From: Rhinopithecus roxellana
Lineage: Eukaryota > Chordata > Mammalia > Primates > Cercopithecidae
Reading direction: 5' to 3'
NCBI RefSeq assembly: GCF_007565055.1
Contig: NC_044551.1
Location: 99,168,089 to 99,232,088 of the forward strand
Length of the DNA stretch: 64,000 nucleotides
Shown: positions 33,215 through 43,587 of the stretch, piece after piece
Numbering within the stretch: the first letter of the stretch is position 1
Layout: every line of letters begins with the position of its first letter
Made by a program: the position numbers and the translations under genes
Notes under the pieces: model-generated
Told to the model about the DNA's origin: nothing
What the model saw: only the letters and a program-made list of their open reading frames with translations
Databases searched by the model: none

Positions 33215-34425
33215 CGGTCTTTTCACTAAGCTTCCACCCTCCATTCCCCCTTCTTCTCTCAAGAACTTAAACTTAAATGCCTTGTTTTCTTCTGCAGTAC
33301 CGCTTGGCCCCAATACAAACTCGACAGTAGTTCCAAGTGGCCAGAGAATGGCACTTTCGACTTGTCTATCCTACAAGATCTAGATAATTTTTGTTGAAAA
33401 ATGGGCAAATGGTCTGAGGTGCCTGACATCCAGGCATTCTTTTACACATTGGTCCCTCCCTAGTCTCTGCTCCCAATGTGACTCATCCCAAGTCTTTCTT
33501 CTTTCTCTCCTGTCTGTTCCTTCAGTCTCCACCCCGAGCTCTGAGTCCTTTGAATCCTCCTTTTCTATGGACTTGTCTGACCTCTCCCCTCCTCCCCAGG
33601 CTGCTCCTCACCAGGCCGAGCCAGGTCCCAATTCTTCCTTGGTCTCTGCTCCTCCATACTATAATCCTTCTATCACCTCCCCTCCTCACACCCGGTCTGG
33701 CTTACAGCTTCGTTCCGGGACTAGCCCTCCTTCAACAATTTCCTCTTGGAAAGGTGGCTGGAGCTGAAGGCATAGTCAAGGTTAATGCTCCTTTTTCTTT
33801 AGCCAACCTCTCCCAGATCAGTTAGCGTTTAGGCTCTTTTTCATCAAATATAAAAACCCAGCCCAGTTCATGGCCCATTTGGCAACAACCCTTAAACACT
33901 TTACTGCCCTATTCCCAGAGAGGCCAGAAGGCCATTTTATTCTCAATATGCATTTTATTACCCAATCCCCTCCCAACATTAGAAAAAACTCCAAAAATTG
34001 GATTCTGGCCCTTAAACCCTACAACAGGACTTAATTAACCTCGCCTTCATGGTGCACAATAATAGAGAAGAGGCAGCCAAGTGACAGTGCATCTCTGAGT
34101 TACAGCTACTGGCCTCTGCTGTAAGACAACCCACAACCAGATCTCCAGCATACAAAAACTTCAGAACATCCAAGCACAGCTCCCAGTGGCTCCTTCAAAA
34201 CCTCCTCATGGACCTTGCTTCAAATGCCAAAAGCCTGGCCACTGGGCCTCAGAATGCCCACAGCCCGGTATTCCTCCTAAGCCGTGCCCTGTCTGTGCGG
34301 GCCCCTACCGGAGGTCGGACTGTCCGACTCACATTGTCACCACTCCTAAAGCTCCTGGAGCCCAAACCCTACATTCCTTGGCTGACACCTTCCCATATCT
34401 CTTCGGCTTAGCGGCTGAAGACTGA
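33215..34425 (+). pseudogene. HERV-H element 2 gag remnant
   Basis: Matrix-like start (ENGTFDLSILQDL context near 33345), then a stop. A proline-rich segment in the frame at 33567-33767 contains PPYYNP, a PPxY-type late-domain motif. Capsid is frameshifted. A 79-codon frame at 34186-34425 holds the nucleocapsid: first zinc knuckle CFKCQKPGHWASEC is complete (CX2CX4HX4C); the second, CPVCAGPYRRSDC, has tyrosine where the metal-binding histidine is expected. Gag would have packaged viral RNA; this copy cannot be translated whole. Confidence 0.8.
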
Positions 34426-35170
34426 CACTGCCCGATCGCCTCTGAGGTCCCCTGGACCATCATGGATACTGAGCTTCGGGTAACTCTTACAGTGGAGGGT
34501 AAGTTCATCCCTGTTTAATTTATGTGGGGGCTATCCACTCCAGATTACCTTCTTTTCAAGGGCCTGTTTCCCTTGCCTCCGTAACTGTTGTGGGTATTGA
34601 CAGCCAGGCTGCTAGACCACTTAAAACTCCCCAACTCGGCCGGGCGCTGTGGCTCAAGCCTGTAATCCCAGCACTTTGGGAAGCCGAGATGGGCGGATCA
34701 CGAGGTCAGGAGATCGAGACCATCCTGGCTAACCCGGTGAAACCCCGTCTCTACTAAAAACTACAAAAAACTAGCTGGGCGAGGTGGCGGCGCCTGTAGT
34801 CCCAGCTACTCAGGAGGCTGAGGCAGGAGAATGGCGTGAACCCGGGAGGCGGAGCTTGCAGTGAGCTGAGATCCAGCCACTGCACTCCAGCCCAGGTGAC
34901 AGAGTGAGATTCCGTCTCAAAAAAAAAAAAAAAAAAAAAAAAACTCCCCAACTCTGGTGCCAACTTGGACAACATTCTTTAATGCACTCCTTTTTAGTTA
35001 TCCCCACCTGCCCAGTCCCCTTATTAGGTGAAGACATTTTAACTAAATTATCTGCTTCCCTGACTATTCCTAGGCTACAGCCACACCTCATTGCCACCTT
35101 TTTGCCCAGTTCAAAGCCTCCTTCACATCCTCCCCTTGTATCTCCCCACCTTAATCCACAAATATAGGAT
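34426..35170 (+). pseudogene. HERV-H element 2 protease remnant
   Basis: Aspartic-protease-type context downstream of the zinc knuckles (VVGIDSQ near 34600 and PVPLLGEDILTKL near 35020). The active-site region is interrupted by a stop (taatttatgtgg at 34518). An AluY sits at 34639-34942. Confidence 0.65.
34639..34942 (+). mobile_element. AluY of Old World monkey type, in element 2 protease
   Basis: Full-length, ~24 A tail; duplication aaaactccccaact on both sides. Confidence 0.94.
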
Positions 35171-35756
35171 ACCTCTACTCCCTCCTTGATGACCAATCAT
35201 GCACCCCTTACCATCGCATTAAAACCTAATCGCCCTTACCCCACTCAATGCCAATATCTCATCCCACAGCACCCTTTAAAGGATTAAAGCCTGTTATCAC
35301 TTGCCGGTTACAGCATGGCCTTTAAAAGCCTATAAACTCTCCTTATGACTCCTCCATTTTACCTGTCCAAAAACCAGACAAGCCTTACAGGTTAGTTCAG
35401 GATCTGCACCTTATCAACCAAATTGATTTGCCTATCCACCCCGTGGTGCCAAACCCATATACTCTCCTATCCTCAATACCTCCCTCCACAACCCATTATT
35501 CTGTTCCAGATAAACCTAACTGACCCTGTAAATCCTAAATCATTTCCTTACTCCCCTTTCCATTCCTTAAAAAACAGCCCTAAAAGCTGCTCCCACACTA
35601 GCTCTCCATAACTCATCCCAACATTTTTCATTACATACAGCCAAAGTGCAGGGCTGTGTGGTGAGAATTCTTACACAAGAGCCAGTATCGCACCCTGTAG
35701 CCTTTCTGTCCAAACAACTTGACCTTACTCTTTTAGCCTAGCCCTCGTGTCTGCGT
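35171..35756 (+). pseudogene. HERV-H element 2 reverse transcriptase remnant, core deleted
   Basis: The fingers region is recognisable (caggttagttcaggatctgc near 35389). The palm segment that would carry the catalytic YxDD motif is missing: sequence passes from the early fingers to connection-like sequence within about 150 bases. Stops in all frames. Cannot encode polymerase. Confidence 0.7.
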
Positions 35757-36449
35757 GTGGCAGCTGCCGCTGCTTTAATACTCTTAGAGGCCCTCAAAAT
35801 CACAAACTATGCTCAACTCTCTCTGTACAGTTGTCATAACTTCCAAAATCTATTTTCTTCCTCACACCTGATGCATATACTTTCTGCCCTCCAGGTCCTT
35901 CAGCTGTACTCACTCTTTGTTGAATCTCCCACAGTTACCATTGTTCCTGGCCCAGACTTTAGTCTGGCCTCCCGCATCATTCCTGATACCACACCTGAGC
36001 CCCATGACTGTATCTCTCTGAGCCACCTGACATTCACTCCATTTCCCCATATTTCCTTCTTTCCTGTTCCTCACCCTGATCACACTTGGTTTATGGATGG
36101 CAGTTCCACCAGGCCTAATCGCCGCTCACCAGCAAAGGCAGGCTGTGCTATAATATCTTCCTCATCTATCATTGAGGCTACTGCTCTGCGCCACTTCACT
36201 ACCTCTCAGCAAGCCGAACTCATTGCCTTAACTCAGGCCTTCGTTCTTGCAAAGGGACTATGCATCACTATTTATACTGACTCTAAATATGCCTTCCATG
36301 TCCTGCACCACCATGCTATTATATGGGCAGAAAGAGGTTTCCTCACTACACAAGGGTCCTCCATCATAAATGCCTCTTTAATAAAAACTTATCTCAAGGC
36401 CACTTTACTTCCAAAGGAAGCTGGAGTCATTCACTGCAAGGGCCACTAA
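35757..36449 (+). pseudogene. HERV-H element 2 RNase H, 230-codon open frame
   Basis: The longest retroviral frame in the window. The N-terminal half is RT connection. The RNase H domain follows with its acidic residues visible: D in WFMDGSS, E in SQQAELIAL, D in IYTDSKYAF. The frame ends at HCKGH, where a CAA-to-TAA type change interrupts the usual continuation before the last acidic residue. The start codon is the first ATG of the open stretch, not a real initiation site, since pol is made as a fusion. RNase H would degrade RNA in RNA:DNA hybrids. Confidence 0.8.
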
Positions 36450-37950
36450 AAGGCATCAGATCCCATCACTCAGGGCAACACTTATGCTGATAAGGTGGCT
36501 AGACAAGCAGCTAGTGTTCCAACATCTATCCCCCATGGCCAGTTTTTCTCCTTCTCATCGGTTACTCCCACCTACTTCCCCAATGAAACTTCCACCTATC
36601 AATCTCTTCCCACACAAGCAAACGGTTCTTGGACCAAGGAGAATATCTCCTTCCAGCCTCACAGGCCCATTCTATTCTGTCATCATTTCATAACCTCTTC
36701 CCTGTAGGTTACAAGCCGTTAGCCTGCCTCTTAGAACCTCTCATTTCCTTTCCATTGTGGAAATCTATCCTCAAGGACATCACTTCTCACTGTTCCACTG
36801 CTATTCTACTACTCCTCAGGGATTGTTCAGGCCCCCTCCCTTCCCTACACATCAAGCTCGGTGATTTGCCCCTGCCCAGGACTGACAAATTGACTTTACT
36901 CACATGCCCCAAGTTAGGAAACTAAAATACCTCTTGGTCTGGGTAGACACTTTCACTGGATGGGTAGAGGCCTTTCCCACAGGGTCTGAGAAGGCCACCA
37001 GGATCATTTCTTCTCTTCTGTCAGACATTCCTCAGTTTGGCCTTGCCACCTCTATACAGTCCAATAACAGACCGGCCTTTATTAGTCAAGTCACTCAGGT
37101 AGTCTCCCAGGCCCTGGACATTCAATGGAAACTTCATGCTGCTTATCACCCTCAATCCTCAGGAAAGGTAGAAAGAACTAATTGTCTTGGCCGGGCGCGG
37201 TGGCTCAAGCCTGTAATCCCAGCACTTTGGGAGGCCGAGACGGGCGGATCACGAGGTCAGGAGATCGAGACCATCCTGGCTAATATGGTGAAACCCTGTC
37301 TCTACTAAAAAATACAAAAAACTAGCCGGGCGAGGTGGCGGGTGCCTGTAGTCCCAGCTACTCGGGAGGCTGAGGCAGGAGAATGGCGTGAACCCGGGAG
37401 GCGGAGCTTGCAGTGAGCTGAGATCCGGCCACTGCACTCCAGCCTGGGTGACAGAGCGAGACTCCGTCTCAATTAAAAAAAAAAAAAAAAAAAAAAAAGA
37501 ACTAATTGTCTTTTAAAGACACACCTCACCAAGCTCAGCCTCCAACTTAAAAAGGACTAGACAGTACTTTTATCACTGCCCTTCTCAGAATTCAGGCCTG
37601 TCCTCGGGATGCTACAGGGCACAGCCCGTTTGAGCTCCTGTATGGACGCTCCTTTTTATTAGGCCCCAGTCTCATTGCAGACACCAGTCCTCTAGGTGAT
37701 TATCTTCCAGTCCTCCAGCAAGCTAGACAGGAAATTTGCCAAGCTGCTAATCTTCTTTTGCCTACCGCAGATTCCCAGCCATATGAAGACACCCTAGCTG
37801 GTCGATCAGTTCTTGTTAAGAATCTGACCCCTCAAACTCTACAACCTCGGTGGACCGGACCCCACTTAGTCATCTATAGTACCCCAATGGCTGTTCGTCT
37901 GCAGAACCCCCCCATTAGGTTCATCGTTCCAGAGTAAAGCTGTGTCCATC
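36450..37950 (+). pseudogene. HERV-H element 2 integrase remnant
   Basis: The core is recognisable: first catalytic Asp in VWVDTFTGWVEAF (frame from 36904), the second site reads IQSNNRPAF with Asn where Asp is expected, and the Glu is in SGKVERTN. An AluY splits the frame right after that Glu (37189-37497); the C-terminal domain continues to about 37935 with stops. The second-site change alone would abolish catalysis. Confidence 0.78.
37189..37497 (+). mobile_element. AluY of Old World monkey type, in element 2 integrase
   Basis: Full-length, long A-tail; duplication aaagaactaattgtctt at both ends. Confidence 0.95.
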
Positions 37951-38049
37951 AGACAGACAACCTGATTTCTCCTCTTCCTCCTGGAAGTCACAAGTACTCT
38001 CTCCTACTTCCCTTAAACTCACCTTCATTCCTAAAGGATAATAGTAACA

Positions 38050-38605
38050 CTTATGAGCCTAATACATCCTTTCATTTTTATTAGGTCTCTTCTTCCTTAC
38101 CCTACTCTTTACAACAGGACTTTACACAGTCACCCCCACTACTTGGACTGCACCCCAAAAACTTGTCATCCCTACTATCTTCTGTCTAGTCATACTCCTA
38201 TTCACCATTCTCAACTACTTGTAAATGGCCTGCCCTTGTTTACACTGCCAGTTTACACTTTTCCTCCAAACCACCATAGTGGATATCTCCTGGTTCTATC
38301 CCCAATCTGCCACTCTTGACTCCCTCTTGGAGTGGATGGATGATCTGTGCTGACAGGGCACCCTCCAATACTTTCACCCTGATGAAGTCCTATTCTTTAC
38401 TTTTATACTCACTCTTATTCTCGTTCCCGTTCTTATGCCACCCTCTACCTCTCCCCAGCTATCTCTACCACACTATCAATCTCACTCTCTCCTAACCGTT
38501 TCTAATCCTTCTTTAACAAACAGTTGCTGGCTTTGCATTTCTCTTTCCTCCAAAATTGCTGAGGCCCTGACTTACTCACTGCTTAAAAAAAGGGGGACTC
38601 TGTAT

Positions 38606-38649
<44 letters not shown>

Positions 38650-39196
38650 AGACGGAGTCTCTCTCTGTCGCCCGGGCTGGAGTGCAGTGGCCGGATCTCA
38701 GCTCACTGCAAGCTCCGCCTCCCGGGTTCACGCCATTCTCCTGCCTCAGCCTCCAGAGTAGCTGGGACTACAGGCGCCCGCCACCTCGCCCGGCTAGTTT
38801 TTTGTATTTTTTATTAGAGACGGGGTTTCACCGTGTTAGCCAGGATGGTCTCGATCTCCTGACCTCGTGATCCGCCCGTCTTGGCCTCCCAAAGTGCTGG
38901 GATTACAGGCTTGAGCCACCGTGCCCGGCCGACTCTGTATAATTTTAAACGAAGAGTGTTGTTTTTACCTAAACCAATCTGGTCTTGTATATGACAACAT
39001 AAAAAAAAAACTCAAGGATAAAGCCCAAAAACTTGCCAGCCAAGCAAATAATTATGCTGAACCCCCTTGGACACTCTCTAATTGGATGTCCTGGGTACTC
39101 CCAATTCTTAGTCCTTTAATACCTATTTTTCTCCTTCTTTTATTTGGACCTTGTGTCTTTCATTTAGTTTCTCAGTTCATAAAAAACCACATCTAG
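38050..39196 (+). pseudogene. HERV-H element 2 env remnant (SU and TM)
   Basis: An 88-codon frame at 38053-38319 and downstream pieces represent SU, with frameshifts. After an antisense AluY (38609-38929), a 91-codon frame at 38921-39196 covers TM: a CC-containing ectodomain segment (ECCFYLNQSG), a coiled region, then a hydrophobic membrane anchor (LPILSPLIPIFLLLLFG) and a short cytoplasmic tail. The first residues of that frame come from the Alu. No complete envelope is encoded. Confidence 0.78.
38609..38929 (-). mobile_element. AluY of Old World monkey type, antisense in element 2 env
   Basis: About 40 T at the start; duplication gactctgtataatttt at 38596 and 38930. Confidence 0.95.
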
Positions 39197-39412
39197 GCCA
39201 TCACCAATCATTCTATATGACAAATGCTCCTTCAAACAACCCCACAATATCACCCTTTACCCCCAAATCTTTCTTCAGTTTAATCTCTCCCACTCTAGGG
39301 TCCCACGCTGCCCCTAATCTCGCTTGAAGCAGCCCTGAGAAACATTGCCCATTATCTCTCTATACCATAGCCAAACATTTTTGCCGCCCCAACACTTCGT
39401 CACCATTTTGTT

Positions 39413-39521
39413 TTGTCCTTCTTTCTTTCTTTCCTTTCTTCTTCTTCCTTCCTTCCTTCCTTCCTTCCTTCCTTCCTTCCTTCCTTCCTTCCTTCCTTCC
39501 TTCCTTCCTTCCTTCCTTCCT

Positions 39522-39573
<52 letters not shown>

Positions 39574-39599
39574 TTTCTTTCTTTTCTTTCTTTCTTTTT
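39413..39599. repeat. (CTTT)n/(CCTT)n microsatellite, grown from an Alu tail
   Basis: About 185 bp of pyrimidine tetranucleotides, with CCTT units in the middle and CTTT units at the right, contiguous with the poly-T end of the antisense Alu at 39600. Confidence 0.93.
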
Positions 39600-39860
39600 T
39601 GAGACAGTCTTGCTTTGTCGCCCAGGCTGGAGCTGCAACCTCCGCCTCCCGGGTTCCCGCCATTCTCCTGCCTCAGCCTCCCGAGTAGCTGGGACTACAG
39701 GAGCCCGCCACCTTGCCAGGCTAGGTTTTTTTTTGTATATTTAGTAGAGACGGGGTTTCACCGTGTTAGCCAGGATGGTCTTGATCTCCTGACCTCGTGA
39801 TCCGCCCGTCTCGGCCTCCCAAAGTGCTGGGATTACAGGCTTGAGCCACCGCGCCTGGCC
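39600..39860 (-). mobile_element. AluY, antisense in element 2, with internal deletion
   Basis: The body lacks about 24-30 bp near its 3' arm (aggctggagctgcaacctcc joins normally distant parts). Ends gccaccgcgcctggcc. Confidence 0.9.
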
Positions 39861-39891
39861 TGTTTTTCTTATTAATATAAGAAGACAGGAA

Positions 39892-40299
39892 TATCAGGCC
39901 TCTGAGCCCAAGCTAAGCCATCATGTCCCCTGTGACCTGCACATATACATCCAGATGGCCTGGAGCAACTGAAGAACCACAGAAGATGACATTCCACCAT
40001 TGTTATCTGTTCCTGCCAAACCCTAACTGATCAATTGACCTTATGACACTACAGCCTCCCCGCCCTTGTGATAATGCACTTTGTGATATTCCCCCACCCT
40101 TAAGAAGGTCCTTTATAATATTCTCCCCACCCTTGAGAATGTACTTTGTGAGATCCACCCCCTGCCCACAAAAAATTGCTCCTAACTCCACCGCCTCTCC
40201 CAAACCTATAAGAACTAATGACAATCCCACCACCCTTTGCTGACTCTCTTTTCGGACTCAGCCCGCCTGCACCCAGGTGATTAAAAGGCTTTATTGCTC
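39892..40299 (+). mobile_element. U3-R at the 3' end of element 2 (LTR7 variant)
   Basis: U3 39892-40238 and R 40239-40299; U5 is absent. The U3 differs from element 1, containing ccacccttaagaaggtcc and gagaatgtactttgtgagat. A purine-rich tract agaagacaggaa precedes it. Confidence 0.88.
40207..40212 (+). promoter_or_regulatory. LTR TATA box (element 2)
   Basis: cctataagaac; it lies 32 bases upstream of the R start at 40239, the spacing expected of TATA to cap site. That supports taking the element's left end as a transcription start. Confidence 0.65.
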
Positions 40300-40326
40300 A
40301 AAAAAGAAAAAAAAAAGAAAAAACTG
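40300..40326 (+). repeat. A-rich tail and right target-site duplication of element 2
   Basis: A-rich stretch with single g interruptions (40300-40316), then gaaaaaactg (40317-40326), matching 32951-32959. Confidence 0.75.
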
Positions 40327-40329
40327 AAT

Positions 40330-40455
40330 GATGCCAGGCATGGTGGCTTACACTTGTAATCCCAGAACACTGGGAGGTTGAGGTAGGAGGATCACTTGAG
40401 CCTGGGAGGTCGAGGCTGCAGTGACAGCCTGGGTGACAGAGTGAGACCCTGCCAT
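40330..40455 (+). mobile_element. Deleted Alu fragment, plus strand
   Basis: Alu left arm with the middle missing (ctgcagtgacagcctgggtg), followed by a GATA microsatellite. Confidence 0.8.
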
Positions 40456-40475
40456 AGATAGATAGATAGATAAAA
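40456..40475. repeat. (GATA)n microsatellite
   Basis: Four to five GATA units in the tail of the Alu fragment. Confidence 0.85.
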
Positions 40476-40631
40476 AGAAAGAGGCAGCCATGTGAAAATC
40501 TCAGGAAGAACTTTCCAGGTCATTCTGAGATGGGGACAAACTCACCATACTTGAAGTATAGGAGGAAGGCCAACATCAGTGGAATGTGGTGAAGGAGAGG
40601 AAACAGGGAGAAACTAGGCTTGTGAATCTTC

Positions 40632-40755
40632 TTTCTTTTTTTTTGAGACAGGAGTCTCACTACATTGTCCAAGCTGGTCTGGAACTCCTGGGCTCAAGCA
40701 ATCTAATCACCTCAGGCTCCCAAGTAGCTGGGATGACAGGTGCATGCCCAGCTGT
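40632..40755 (-). mobile_element. Alu monomer (FLAM-like), minus strand
   Basis: Single-arm antisense element: gagacaggagtctcac at the start, through agtagctgggatgacagg. Confidence 0.7.
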
Positions 40756-41244
40756 GAGTTTTTGAATCCAAGAGGGTGGCATGAGATAATTGCAGTAGCT
40801 GGCTTTTCTTCTGACTACTGCTTCCTCAGGGCACTTTATGTCTCCAAAGCAGGTTGATAAAGTTATTTATTTTCTAAATAAATAAGTAATACATGTTGGG
40901 AATTGCTTTTTTAAAAAGATAAATAAGGGTCATAGCATTAATTTGATTTGCACTAAGACACAAGAAATTTGAGTTGGTGACATGATTAGATATGTCATTC
41001 CTGCTTTGATTAAAAATGCACACCCACACATCAGTTCATGGCTCATTCTAAATGTATCAATTCTTAAATATTGCCACTCTCATGAGTCTTTAGAAGGTAA
41101 CAAAGCAAGTCTAGTCTTGACCTTGGGCACATTGTCTATTCCCTCCTAATTAGGCTGTACTTAAGTGAAGCATTTCCAAAGGGGAAAACAGATTAGTCAT
41201 ACTAAACGCTTCCTTAAACAGCTTCACCACAAAAGAAAGCTCCC
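40756..41244. other. Non-Alu stretch, nothing recognised
   Basis: A/T-rich DNA (taaataaataagtaatac near 40877); possibly an old DNA-transposon or L1 fragment, not assignable by eye. Confidence 0.4.
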
Positions 41245-41538
41245 GCCAGTGGTGGCTCATGCCTGTAATGCAGCATTTTGGGATACTGGGGCAGGCGGAT
41301 CACCTGAGGTCAGGAGTTGGAAACCAGCCTGACCAACGTGGAGAAACTCCGTCTCTACTAAAAATACAAAAATTAGCCAGGCGTGGTGGCGCATGCCTGT
41401 AATCCCAGCTACTAGGGAGGCTGAGGTAGGAGAATTACTCGAACCCAGGAGGTGGAGGTTACGGTGAGCCAAGATCGCACCATTGCACTCCAGCCTGGGC
41501 AACAAGAGCGAAACTCAGTCTCAAAAAGAAAAGAAAAG
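41245..41538 (+). mobile_element. AluS, plus strand
   Basis: Full-length; duplication aaaagaaagctccc at 41231 and 41541. Confidence 0.93.
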
Positions 41539-41613
41539 AAAAGAAAGCTCCCTACATCTTCCTACTTCCGACACCACACCTTGATTTCTTTCTTACTTTT
41601 TTTATTTCTTTCT

Positions 41614-41914
41614 TTTTTTTTTTTTTTTTGGAGACAGATTTTTGGTCTTGTTGCCCAGGCTGGAGTGCAATGGTGCAACCTTGGCTCACTGCAACCTCTG
41701 CCTCCCAGGATCAAGCAATTCTCATACCTCAGCCTCCAGAGTAGCTAGGATTACAGGCACGTGCCACCACACCCGGCTACTTTTTTGTATTTTTAGTAGA
41801 GATGGGGTTTCACCATGTTGGCCAGGCTGGTCTCAAATTCCTGACCTCAGGTAATCCACCTGCCTCGGCCTCCCAAAGTGCTGGGATTACAGGTGTGAGC
41901 CACTGTGCCTGGCC
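41614..41914 (-). mobile_element. AluS, minus strand
   Basis: Full-length antisense Alu ending gccactgtgcctggcc. Confidence 0.92.
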
Positions 41915-42013
41915 GATTTTTTTTTTTTTTTCCTTTCTGTATCACCATCTGTCTTTCTAGAAAACTGTTTTATTCCTTTTTTTTTTTTTTTTTGGAGGTT
42001 AAAATAACTCTCT

Positions 42014-42336
42014 CTTTTTTTTTTTTTTTTTTTTTTTTTTTGAGACGGAGTCTCGCTCTGTCGTCCGGGCTGGAGTGCAGTGGCCGGATCTCAGCTCACT
42101 GCAACCTCCGCCTCCCAGGTCCACACCATTCTCCTGCCTCAGCCTCCCGAGTAGCTGGGACTACAGGCACCCGCCACCTTGCCCGGCTAGTTTTTTTTTT
42201 TTTTTTTTTGTATTTTTTAGTAGAGAGGGGGTTTCACCATGTTGGCCAGGATGGTCTCGATCTCCTGACCTCGTGATCCGCCCGTCTCAGCCTCCCAAAG
42301 TGCTGGGATTACAGACTTGAGCCACCGCGCCCGGCC
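42014..42336 (-). mobile_element. AluY of Old World monkey type, minus strand
   Basis: gcagtggccggatctc diagnostic. The mid T-tract is expanded (42189-42209). Duplication taaaataactctct on both sides. Confidence 0.94.
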
Positions 42337-42904
42337 TAAAATAACTCTCTTTAATACTGCCTTCCTGATCTCCTTTATAAAGATAACTCCCAAGTGCAAT
42401 TCACCTCTTCCACTGTGGGACAAAGCTGTGTCCATGTGCACAGTCCTCCACTGTGTACTTCATTCACTCCAACATAAAATGTCGCGAGCAGTCCCTTTTT
42501 TTCCCATTAACGCAGCTTTGATGTGAATCTGGCACTTCTCACCTGGATGTGTTTCCAAACAAATGTTCCTGTCTCTTTGTCTCCAATTCATCCTTTGAGG
42601 TATTGCCAGATTAATTTTTGTCAAATCCTGTTCTGATCATGAACATCCCCTCTATCCACAGTAATCTGTGTCAATCACTTGTTTGGGGATTTAAAGTTTT
42701 TTACAGGATGGATCACATTTCTTATCTAACAGTATCTTTTTTTATTCTCCAACAGAAACCTTCTGTTTTACCCAGGAGGTTTTCACCTTCCCATAAATAC
42801 AGTGGGTTTTTTTTTCCTTCCTCATTGCCTCTATTCGTAATTTTTCCTCGTGTAGAAAGTCCACTGCAGTTTTAATTTTAATTTAATTTCCTCAAATCCT
42901 TTTC
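42337..42904. other. Non-Alu stretch, perhaps an L2 fragment
   Basis: tcaaatcctgttctgatcat near 42621 recalls L2 3' sequence. No coding frame of note. Confidence 0.35.
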
Positions 42905-43031
42905 TTTTTAACAGAGATGGGTTTTCACTATGTTGCCCAGGTTGGCCCTGAACACCTGGACTCAAGCGATCCTCCCACTTTGGCCTTCTGAGTAGCTGGA
43001 ACTACAGGCCTATGCCACCATGCCCAGCTCT
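42905..43031 (-). mobile_element. Alu monomer (FLAM-like), minus strand
   Basis: Single-arm antisense element from acagagatgggttttcac to ccatgcccagctc. Confidence 0.65.
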
Positions 43032-43309
43032 CATCTCCTCAAATCCTGTGCCCTCTTGGAACCCACTCTGACCCTTGGCTCACAAAAACCTCTCTCTCCT
43101 CTGACAGGTAGCACCAGTCAAAGACTTCTTGCCTGTAAACACTTAGGATAAAATGCACAAGCGATTGCTTGAAAACACTGTGACACAAGCATCATCTTTG
43201 TCTTCCAGTACCAGAATGACAACGAACCTTCCTGTAGTTGAAAAGAATTCTTCAACTCCCCAGAAACACCAAAGGATGAACACTTTTATAATCCTGACCA
43301 AAAAGGAAA
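43032..43309. other. Non-Alu stretch, nothing recognised
   Basis: Single-copy-looking DNA. A long plus frame that starts here (43153) owes its length to the following purine microsatellite. Confidence 0.4.
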
Positions 43310-43587
43310 CAAGGAAAGAAAGAAAGGAAGGAAGGAAGGAAGGAAGGAAGGAAGGGAGGGAGGGAGGGAGGGAGGGAGAGAGAGAAAGAAAGAGAGAAAG
43401 AAAGAGAGAAAGAGAGAAAGAAAGAGAGAAAGAAAGAGAGAAAGAAAGAGAGAAAGAAAGAAAGAGAAAGGAAGAAGGAAGGAGGGGAAAAGAAAGAAAG
43501 GAAAGGAAGAAAGAAAAAAGAGAGAAAGAGAGAAAGGAAACAAAGAAAGAGAGGGAAAGAAAACAAAGGAAGAAAGAAAGAAAGAAG
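43310..43587. repeat. (GGAA)n/(GAAA)n purine microsatellite
   Basis: About 275 bp of nearly pure purine on the plus strand: GGAA, then GGGA, then GAAA/GAGA units. Confidence 0.95.

Larger units (their letters stand above)
32960..40299 (+). mobile_element. HERV-H-like element 2, probable L1-made retrocopy
   Basis: Starts at the first base of R (ggctaactctc), continues through U5, a tRNA-Phe-like primer site, gag, pro, pol, env and U3, and stops at the last base of R (attgctc) followed by A-rich sequence. No U3 at the left and no U5 at the right. These are the ends of a polyadenylated genomic RNA. Four Alus interrupt it (34639, 37189, 38609, 39600). The RT core is deleted; stops and frameshifts throughout. 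Confidence 0.88.

Noticed and set aside
38921..39196. Intact retroviral envelope
   Set aside because: Only the TM end is open; SU is frameshifted, and the frame's first residues come from an Alu.
39345..39688. Ser/Phe/Leu/Pro and Lys/Arg/Glu repeat frames (also 43153-43749 and 53465-54034)
   Set aside because: Frames created by tetranucleotide microsatellites, extended into Alus.
32960..40299. Element 2 as an ordinary integrase-made provirus
   Set aside because: The missing left U3 and right U5, the A-rich tail and the ~10-bp duplication fit L1 retrotransposition better.
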